Source of the DNA: Duganella margarita
GTDB taxonomy: Bacteria; Pseudomonadota; Gammaproteobacteria; Burkholderiales; Burkholderiaceae_D
DNA length: 48,151 bases
Direction of reading: 5' to 3'
Assembly (NCBI RefSeq): GCF_009857535.1
Contig: NZ_WWCS01000028.1
Span: 1-48,151, forward strand
A program made the translations under genes and the position numbers. The notes below the pieces were generated by a model. It made no database searches and was not told the origin of the DNA. It saw only the letters and a program-made list of their open reading frames with translations. This document shows, piece after piece, positions 43,154-48,151 of this stretch; the first letter of the stretch is position 1, and every line of letters begins with the position of its first letter.

Positions 43154-44262
43154 CCCCTGACCTCTCGGGCATGGCGCTGGATGCTCATCAAGATGCCACC
43201 GCCCAGACCGAGCGTCATCAGCGCAGTGCCGCCATAACTCATGAACGGCAGCGGCACGCCCACCACTGGGATGATGCCGCTCACCATGCCCATGTTGACG
43301 AAGGCGTAGGTAAAGTAAATCATCGTGATGGCGCCGGCCAGCAGGCGGGTGAACAGCGTCGGCGCGCTCAGCGTGATGCTCAGGCCACGCCAGATCAGCA
43401 GCAGGTACAGCACCATCAGCAGCATGATGCCGAGCAGTCCAAATTCTTCGGAAAATACGGCGAAGATAAAGTCGGTGGTGCGTTCGGGGATGAATTCCAG
43501 GTGCGCCTGGGTACCGTGGGTCCAGCCCTTGCCGGTCACGCCGCCGGAGCCGATGGCGATCATCGACTGGATGATGTGAAAACCTTTGCCCAGCGGGTCG
43601 TGATACGGATCGATCAGCGTCAGCACGCGGTCGCGCTGGTAGTCGTGCATGAAGGTCCACAGCACCGGCAACGAGGCGGCGCCGGCGGCGAACAGGGCGC
43701 CCAGCGCTTTCCACGACAGGCCGCCGAGGAAGATCACGCAGGCGCCGGCCATGGACACCAGCATCGCCGTGCCCAGATCCGGCTGGCGCGCGATCAGGCC
43801 GGCCGGTATCGTCAGCAGCACCGCAGCGATGATGTAGCTGCGCCAGCTAACATGTCCCTGCTCGCGCTGGAAGAACCAGGCCAGCATCAGCGGCATGGCG
43901 ATCTTCATCAATTCGGAAGGCTGGATCTGCGTGCCGACATACAGCCAGCGGCGCGAGCCGCCCTTGATGACGCCAAACAGCGCCACCGCCACCAGCAGCG
44001 CCACGCCGATCACATAGGCCGGCACGGCCAGCCGCATCATCATCTGCGGCGGGATGTTCGCCACGAACCACAGCACCAGCACCGCCGCCGCGATATTGCG
44101 CAGCTGGTCCCACACCTTGCCGGGAATCGCGATGCCGGCCGAGTACAGCGTGACCAGGCCAACCGACAGCAGCGCGACGATGATCAACGCCAGCGGCGCG
44201 TCAAACACCATCACATAGGGCCGCAGGCGCTGCCACCACGGACGTCCGCCCGCAAGGCCCAT
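43150..44262 (-). CDS. rodA: Rod shape-determining protein RodA, copy 1
   Basis: SEDS-family glycan polymerase that works with PBP2. The product is 370 residues with about ten membrane helices. Family blocks are VANIPPQMMMR, RRWLYVGTQIQPSELMKIAM, ARQPDLGTAM (with the functional Asp), GKGWTHGTQAHLEFIPERTTDF and SYGGTALMTLGLGGGILMSIQ. It starts at the ATG at 44262, whose TGATG context overlaps the second copy of a duplicated rodA tail, so re-initiation is likely. It is closely similar to rodA copy 2, with equal length. It is coupled to mrdA copy 1 downstream. The N-terminal ten residues (MGLAGGRPWW) differ from copy 2. Confidence 0.96.
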   Translation of the reverse strand: MGLAGGRPWWQRLRPYVMVFDAPLALIIVALLSVGLVTLYSAGIAIPGKVWDQLRNIAAAVLVLWFVANIPPQMMMRLAVPAYVIGVALLVAVALFGVIKGGSRRWLYVGTQIQPSELMKIAMPLMLAWFFQREQGHVSWRSYIIAAVLLTIPAGLIARQPDLGTAMLVSMAGACVIFLGGLSWKALGALFAAGAASLPVLWTFMHDYQRDRVLTLIDPYHDPLGKGFHIIQSMIAIGSGGVTGKGWTHGTQAHLEFIPERTTDFIFAVFSEEFGLLGIMLLMVLYLLLIWRGLSITLSAPTLFTRLLAGAITMIYFTYAFVNMGMVSGIIPVVGVPLPFMSYGGTALMTLGLGGGILMSIQRHAREVRG

Positions 44263-44335
44263 CAGGTCTGCACCAGTTTGCGGTGCCGCTGTATGCTCAT
44301 CAGGTCTGCACCAGTTTGCGGTGCCGCTGTATGCT
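44260..44335 (-). repeat. Perfect 38-bp tandem duplication at the rodA/rodA junction
   Basis: Two identical 38-bp units (44260-44297 and 44298-44335) lie head to tail. The upstream unit, in transcription order, is the end of rodA copy 2 including its TGA. The second repeats the same 11-12 codons and stop as a mini-frame (ATG AGC ATA CAG ... CAG ACC TGA). That mini-frame ends in TGATG, giving the start codon of rodA copy 1. The identity is exact across both units. Confidence 0.9.
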
Positions 44336-45412
44336 CATCAGGATGCCGCCGCCCAGGCCCAGCGTCAGCAGCGCCGTGCCGCCGTAGCTCATGAACGGCA
44401 GCGGTACGCCCACCACCGGCAGGATGCCGCTGACCATGCCCATGTTGACAAAGGCGTAGGTGAAGTAAATCATGGTGATCGCGCCGGCCAGCAGGCGGGT
44501 GAAGAAGTTGGGCGCGTTCCCGGCGATCATCAGGCCGCGGCCGATCAGCAGCAGGTACAGCACCATCAGGATCAGGTTACCGACCAGGCCAAACTCCTCC
44601 GAGTAGACGGCGAAGATAAAGTCGGTGGTGCGCTCCGGGATAAATTCCAGGTGGGCCTGGGTGCCGTGGGTCCAGCCCTTGCCGGTGATTCCACCCGAAC
44701 CCACCGCAATGGTGGACTGGATGATGTGGAAACCCTTGCCCAGCGGGTCGGTGGTGGGATCGATCAGCGTCATGACACGCTCGCGCTGGTAGTCGTGCAG
44801 TACCGACCAGATAATCGGCAGCGCCGCCGCGCCGGCCACGATCAGGCCGATCAGCGCCTTCCACGCCAGGCCCGCCAAAAAGATCACGCAGAAGCCGGCC
44901 GCCACCACCAGCAGCGCCGTGCCCAGGTCGGGCTGGCGCACGATCAGGCCCACCGGCACCGCCAGCAGCAGCGCGGCAATCGCATACGATTGCCAGGTCA
45001 GGTGGCCGGAGCGGCTCTGGAAGAACCACGCCAGCATCAGCGGCATGACGATCTTCATGAATTCGGACGGCTGGATGTCGATGCCCACATGCAGCCAGCG
45101 CCGCGCCCCCAGTTTGATGGTGCCGAACAGCGCCACGCACACCAGCAGGAACACGCCGATGGCGTAGGCCGGCACCGCGATCCGCATCATCATCTGCGGC
45201 GAGATATTCGCCACCACCCACATGATGAAGAACGACAGGAAGATGTTACGCACCTGGTCTTCCATCTTGCCGGGGATGCCGATACTGGCCGAATACAGCG
45301 TCACCAGGCTGACCGTCAGCAGCATCATGATGATAATGGTCAGCGGGCCGTCGAAGACGGTGAAGTATGGCCGCATTCGACGCCACAGCGAACGTCTCTC
45401 GTGGATGCGCAT
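44300..45412 (-). CDS. rodA: Rod shape-determining protein RodA, copy 2
   Basis: A second complete SEDS polymerase of 370 residues with the same motifs as copy 1: VANISPQMMMR, RRWLHVGIDIQPSEFMKIVM, VRQPDLGTALL, GKGWTHGTQAHLEFIPERTTDF and the C-terminal SYGGTALLTLGLGGGILMS. The start ATG at 45412 gives MRIHERRSLWRRMRPYFTVF and lies 13 bp after mrdA copy 2. The last codons (SIQRHRKLVQT) are the source of the 38-bp duplication. The order mreD-mrdA-rodA up to this gene is the normal betaproteobacterial layout, so copy 2 and mrdA copy 2 may be the ancestral pair. Confidence 0.96.
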   Translation of the reverse strand: MRIHERRSLWRRMRPYFTVFDGPLTIIIMMLLTVSLVTLYSASIGIPGKMEDQVRNIFLSFFIMWVVANISPQMMMRIAVPAYAIGVFLLVCVALFGTIKLGARRWLHVGIDIQPSEFMKIVMPLMLAWFFQSRSGHLTWQSYAIAALLLAVPVGLIVRQPDLGTALLVVAAGFCVIFLAGLAWKALIGLIVAGAAALPIIWSVLHDYQRERVMTLIDPTTDPLGKGFHIIQSTIAVGSGGITGKGWTHGTQAHLEFIPERTTDFIFAVYSEEFGLVGNLILMVLYLLLIGRGLMIAGNAPNFFTRLLAGAITMIYFTYAFVNMGMVSGILPVVGVPLPFMSYGGTALLTLGLGGGILMSIQRHRKLVQT

Positions 45413-45425
45413 GATGGTCTGGTCC

Positions 45426-47474
45426 TTATTGTTTCTTGCGCGCCGGCGCCAGCGGCTGCGGCGCCGGCGTGGCGGCTGGCGTTGGCGGCGGCGCGGGAGT
45501 CGGCGCTGGCTCGCGGCGCGATTCCGCCGCAGCGGCTGCGGCCTCGGCGGCCTCCGGATCTTCGATCGGCACGATTTCGGCCGCGTCTTCCTTCGGCACC
45601 TTGGTGGTTTCCTTGTCGGTCGGGCGCTTGCCGAGCAGGTAGAAGTCGAGCGCCTTGCGGGCGATCGGCGCGGCGATTTCCGCGCCCCAGCCGGCATTTT
45701 CCACCACCATGGCGATCACGATCTTCGGCTTGTCGGCCGGCGCAAACGCGGTGTACAGCGCGTTGTCACGCAGACGTTCGGCCAGCGCCGACTTGTTGTA
45801 CTTCTCATTGGCCTTGATGCCGACAACCTGCGCGGTACCGGTCTTGCCGCCCGAGGTATAGCCGGCGTTGGCGAAGGCGCGGAACGCAGTGCCGCCTGCT
45901 TCGCTGTTCACGCCCACCATCGCGCTCTTGATGATGTCGATGTTTTCCTGCTTGAGCGGAATGCGGTAGCTTTCCTTCGGTACCGTGAGCTTGCGCGCGC
46001 GGGTGGCGCCGTCTTCCACGATCTTGACCAGGTGCGGCTTCATCACCACGCCGTCGTTGGCCAGGTTGGCCATGGCGTGGGCGATCTGCAGCGGCGTGTA
46101 CGAGTTGTAGCCCGAACCGTTGGACACCGAGATGGTGTCGCCGCCGACCCAGCGTCCGGCATTGCCCTTGAAGCGGCTGCGCTTCCATTCCTTGGACGGC
46201 AGCACGCCGGTCTTTTCGTTATCGAGGTCGATGCCGGTCTTCTGGCCAAAACCGAACGGCTGCATGAACTGGGTGATGGCGTCGATGCCCATGTCGTTAC
46301 CCAGCTGGTAGTAATAGGTATTGCAGGACACGATGATCGAGCGGCGCAGGTCAACGTTACCGTGGCCGCCGACTTTATCGTCGCGGAATTTGTGGCCGCC
46401 GAGGTAGAAGAAGCCCGGATCAGGATACGCGGTGGCCGGATTGCGCTTGCCCAGTTCCAGCGCAGCCAGCGCCATGAAAGGCTTGAAGGTGGAACCTGGC
46501 GCATAGGTGCCGGACAGCGGCCGGTTGACCATCGGCCGGTCGAGCGAAGTATTCAGGTCATTCCAGCTTTGCGCGTCGATGCCGTCGACGAACAGGTTGG
46601 GGTCATAGCCGGGGCGCGAAACGTAGGCCAGGATGTCGCCGGTCTCCGGTTCGATGGCGACGAACGCGCCGCGCCATTCGCCAAAGGCTTCTTCCACCAC
46701 TTTTTGCAGTTCGATGTCGATCGACAGGATCAGGTTATTACCCGGGGTGGCGGGAGTGCGCGACAGCGTGCGGATGGCGCGGCCGCCGGCCGACACTTCC
46801 ACTTCCTCGTAGCCGGTCTGGCCGTGCAGCTGCTTCTCGTAGCTCTTTTCCAGGCCTTCCTTGCCGATATGGTCGGTGCCCTTGTAGTTAGGGCCGTCGT
46901 CGGTGCCTTCGATGGCCTTGACCTCCGACTGGTTGATGCGGCCAATGAAGCCGATCACGTGCGAGGCGGTTTCGCCCAGCGGGTACTGGCGGAACAGGCG
47001 CGCCTGCACTTCCACGCCGGGGAAGCGGAAGCGCTGGGCGCTGAAGCGCGCCACTTCTTCTTCGGTCAGGCGGGTGCGCAGCGGCACACTCTCGAAGCCC
47101 TTGGATTCGTCCAGCAGTTTCTTGAAGCGCTTGCGGTCCTTGATATCGACGCTGACCAGTTTGGACAGCTCGTCGATGGTTTCGTCCAGCGTGGCATTCA
47201 GCTTGGACGGCGTGATCTCCAGCGTGAAGGCCGAGTAGTTGCGCGCCAGGACCGCGCCGTTGCGGTCCAAAATCAGGCCCCGGTTCGGCACGATGGGGAC
47301 GATAGCGATGCGGTTCTCTTCGGCCTTGACGGCGAAGTCGCTGTATTTGACGATCTGCAGCCAGACAAAGCGCAGCAGCAGCAGCGCGAAGCAGAAGAAC
47401 ACCATCCCGCCCAGCACCGTCAGGCGCAGGCGGAACTGCTGGAGTTCGCGCTGGTTGTCCTTAATTTCAGTCAT
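45426..47474 (-). CDS. mrdA: Penicillin-binding protein 2, copy 2
   Basis: A second complete elongation transpeptidase of 682 residues. It has the same domain order as copy 1, with membrane helix (about 18-42), pedestal domain and transpeptidase domain. The motifs are SxxK in PGSTFKP at about 328, SCN, and KTGTA in GGKTGTAQVVG. It is longer because of a C-terminal low-complexity tail of about 50 residues rich in Ala, Pro and Glu (AAEAAAAAAESRREPAPT onward). Many substitutions separate it from copy 1 but the core aligns without gaps. It starts at the ATG at 47474, 15 bp after mreD. Its position directly after mreD matches the usual locus, so I take it as the original copy. Confidence 0.96.
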   Translation of the reverse strand: MTEIKDNQRELQQFRLRLTVLGGMVFFCFALLLLRFVWLQIVKYSDFAVKAEENRIAIVPIVPNRGLILDRNGAVLARNYSAFTLEITPSKLNATLDETIDELSKLVSVDIKDRKRFKKLLDESKGFESVPLRTRLTEEEVARFSAQRFRFPGVEVQARLFRQYPLGETASHVIGFIGRINQSEVKAIEGTDDGPNYKGTDHIGKEGLEKSYEKQLHGQTGYEEVEVSAGGRAIRTLSRTPATPGNNLILSIDIELQKVVEEAFGEWRGAFVAIEPETGDILAYVSRPGYDPNLFVDGIDAQSWNDLNTSLDRPMVNRPLSGTYAPGSTFKPFMALAALELGKRNPATAYPDPGFFYLGGHKFRDDKVGGHGNVDLRRSIIVSCNTYYYQLGNDMGIDAITQFMQPFGFGQKTGIDLDNEKTGVLPSKEWKRSRFKGNAGRWVGGDTISVSNGSGYNSYTPLQIAHAMANLANDGVVMKPHLVKIVEDGATRARKLTVPKESYRIPLKQENIDIIKSAMVGVNSEAGGTAFRAFANAGYTSGGKTGTAQVVGIKANEKYNKSALAERLRDNALYTAFAPADKPKIVIAMVVENAGWGAEIAAPIARKALDFYLLGKRPTDKETTKVPKEDAAEIVPIEDPEAAEAAAAAAESRREPAPTPAPPPTPAATPAPQPLAPARKKQ

Positions 47475-47489
47475 GCCGGAACCGCTGCG

Positions 47490-48002
47490 TCAGATGGGGC
47501 GCGTGTGATCGCGGTCGACCGCGCGGCGCTGTGGCGCCAGCAGCATCCAGGTGACCACTGGCCACAGGACGACGGCGATCATGCTTTCAACGAAGTAGAA
47601 CCAGCCCGGCGTTTTGCCGGACACGCAAAAGCGCACCAGCAGCTGCACCGTTTGCGCCATCACCAGCAGCGGGAACACGTGGATAGCCTGGGTCCAGATC
47701 GGGAACCACAGCACCCGGCGGTGCAGCATGATGGCGAAGTAGGACAGCAGCGTGTAGGCCAGCGCGTTTTCGCCCAGCAGCGTGGAGTCGTGGACGTCCA
47801 TCATCAGGCCGAGGAAGAAGGCGGTGCCGATGCCGACCTTGCGCGGCTGGTGCACGCCCCAGAATACCAGCAGCAGCGCGACGAAATCCGGCACGCCGAC
47901 GAACTGGCCCCACGGCAGCAGGTTCAGCAGGAAGGCGCAGAACAGGCTGAAGGCGATGAATATCGGGCTGACCGGCAGCAGAATATAGTGCGGACGATTC
48001 AT
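47490..48002 (-). CDS. mreD: Rod shape-determining protein MreD
   Basis: An integral membrane component of the elongation complex, 170 residues with about five helices. Blocks such as LNLLPWGQFVGVPDFVALLLVFW and FFLGLMMDVHDSTLLGENALAY (shown here as GVPDFVALLLVFW and LMMDVHDSTLLGENALAY) are typical of the family. The ATG at 48002 overlaps the mreC stop as ATGA, so mreC and mreD are coupled. mrdA copy 2 follows 15 bp later. Confidence 0.95.
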   Translation of the reverse strand: MNRPHYILLPVSPIFIAFSLFCAFLLNLLPWGQFVGVPDFVALLLVFWGVHQPRKVGIGTAFFLGLMMDVHDSTLLGENALAYTLLSYFAIMLHRRVLWFPIWTQAIHVFPLLVMAQTVQLLVRFCVSGKTPGWFYFVESMIAVVLWPVVTWMLLAPQRRAVDRDHTRPI

Positions 48003-48151
48003 CGTGCCGGCTCCTTAGGTTGGGTAGCGGCGGCCGGCGCGGTCGTGCGCGCAGCAGCAGGCGCGGTCGGCGCGACGGCGGTCGTCGGCGTCGCGGCAGA
48101 ATGCGTCCCGGCAGCAGGACGCGTTCCGGCAGCGGCAGGCGCGGTCGCCGT
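47999..48151 (-). CDS. mreC: Rod shape-determining protein MreC, C-terminal end (partial)
   Basis: The last 50 codons of a gene that enters from the right edge. The translation is almost wholly Ala, Pro and Thr (TATAPAAAGTRPAAG, ending in ATQPKEPAR), a disordered tail as seen at the C-terminus of MreC in many betaproteobacteria. Its TGA overlaps the mreD ATG. The assignment rests on the conserved mreB-mreC-mreD order and the coupled junction rather than on a visible MreC domain. Confidence 0.75.
   Translation of the reverse strand, partial: TATAPAAAGTRPAAGTHSAATPTTAVAPTAPAAARTTAPAAATQPKEPAR

Noticed and set aside
44260..44335. Phage or integron attachment site
   Set aside because: The repeats are immediate head-to-tail copies of coding sequence with no integrase or inserted DNA between them.

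Overview
The window looks like the chromosome of a high-GC betaproteobacterium of the Oxalobacteraceae (Duganella, Massilia, Janthinobacterium or relatives). The reasons are the gene order topB-smg-dprA-LysM // def-fmt, the ntrY-ntrX-type pair next to rsmB, the dsbA-birA-coaX-SPOR block, the DUF3567 gene and the mreCD-mrdA-rodA-rlpA locus. This placement is inferred from recalled family and synteny patterns, not from a search. There are about 45 genes, packed tightly, with no gap over 300 bases. No tRNA, rRNA or CRISPR was recognised.

Layout: (1) 1-2.9 kb: the 3' end of an IS110-like transposase lies against a chemotaxis receptor gene, followed by two small genes of unknown function. (2) 3.0-8.6 kb, minus strand: topB, smg, dprA and a LysM protein, divergent from def-fmt (8.8-10.3 kb). 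(3) 10.3-11.4 kb: a MerR-type regulator divergent from a nitroreductase-like gene, with a textbook 19-bp-spacer MerR promoter between them. (4) 11.5-14.5 kb: a three-gene accessory operon with a Thr/Asp/Ser/Gly tandem-repeat protein, a 2-oxoglutarate/Fe(II) dioxygenase and an FkbM-type methyltransferase. I consider it the best candidate for an undescribed system, possibly a modified repeat polypeptide. (5) 14.5-23.3 kb: DUF2145 and its partner, a DsbA-fold isomerase, metH, a REP-like hairpin element, an ABC-2 exporter and an SPW protein. (6) 23.3-26.6 kb: an EAL/HDOD protein and an orphan type VI secretion cargo operon (Tae4-like amidase, putative WG-repeat immunity protein, PAAR spike protein). 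(7) 26.7-33.4 kb, minus strand: a YafJ-type amidotransferase, DUF3567, a remnant-like CobW-type protein, the ntrY/ntrX-like two-component pair, DUF4390 and rsmB. (8) 33.5-40.1 kb, plus strand: a coiled-coil membrane protein, argS, a SPOR protein, dsbA, a short-chain dehydrogenase, birA, coaX and a second SPOR protein. (9) 40.1-48.2 kb, minus strand: the cell-shape locus in transcriptional order mreC(partial)-mreD-mrdA-rodA-rodA-mrdA-rlpA.

The cell-shape locus carries two complete copies each of PBP2 and RodA, arranged A-B-B-A on one strand. At the rodA/rodA junction there is a perfect 38-bp tandem duplication. Simple tandem duplication of an mrdA-rodA pair would give A-B-A-B, so this locus has had a more complex history.
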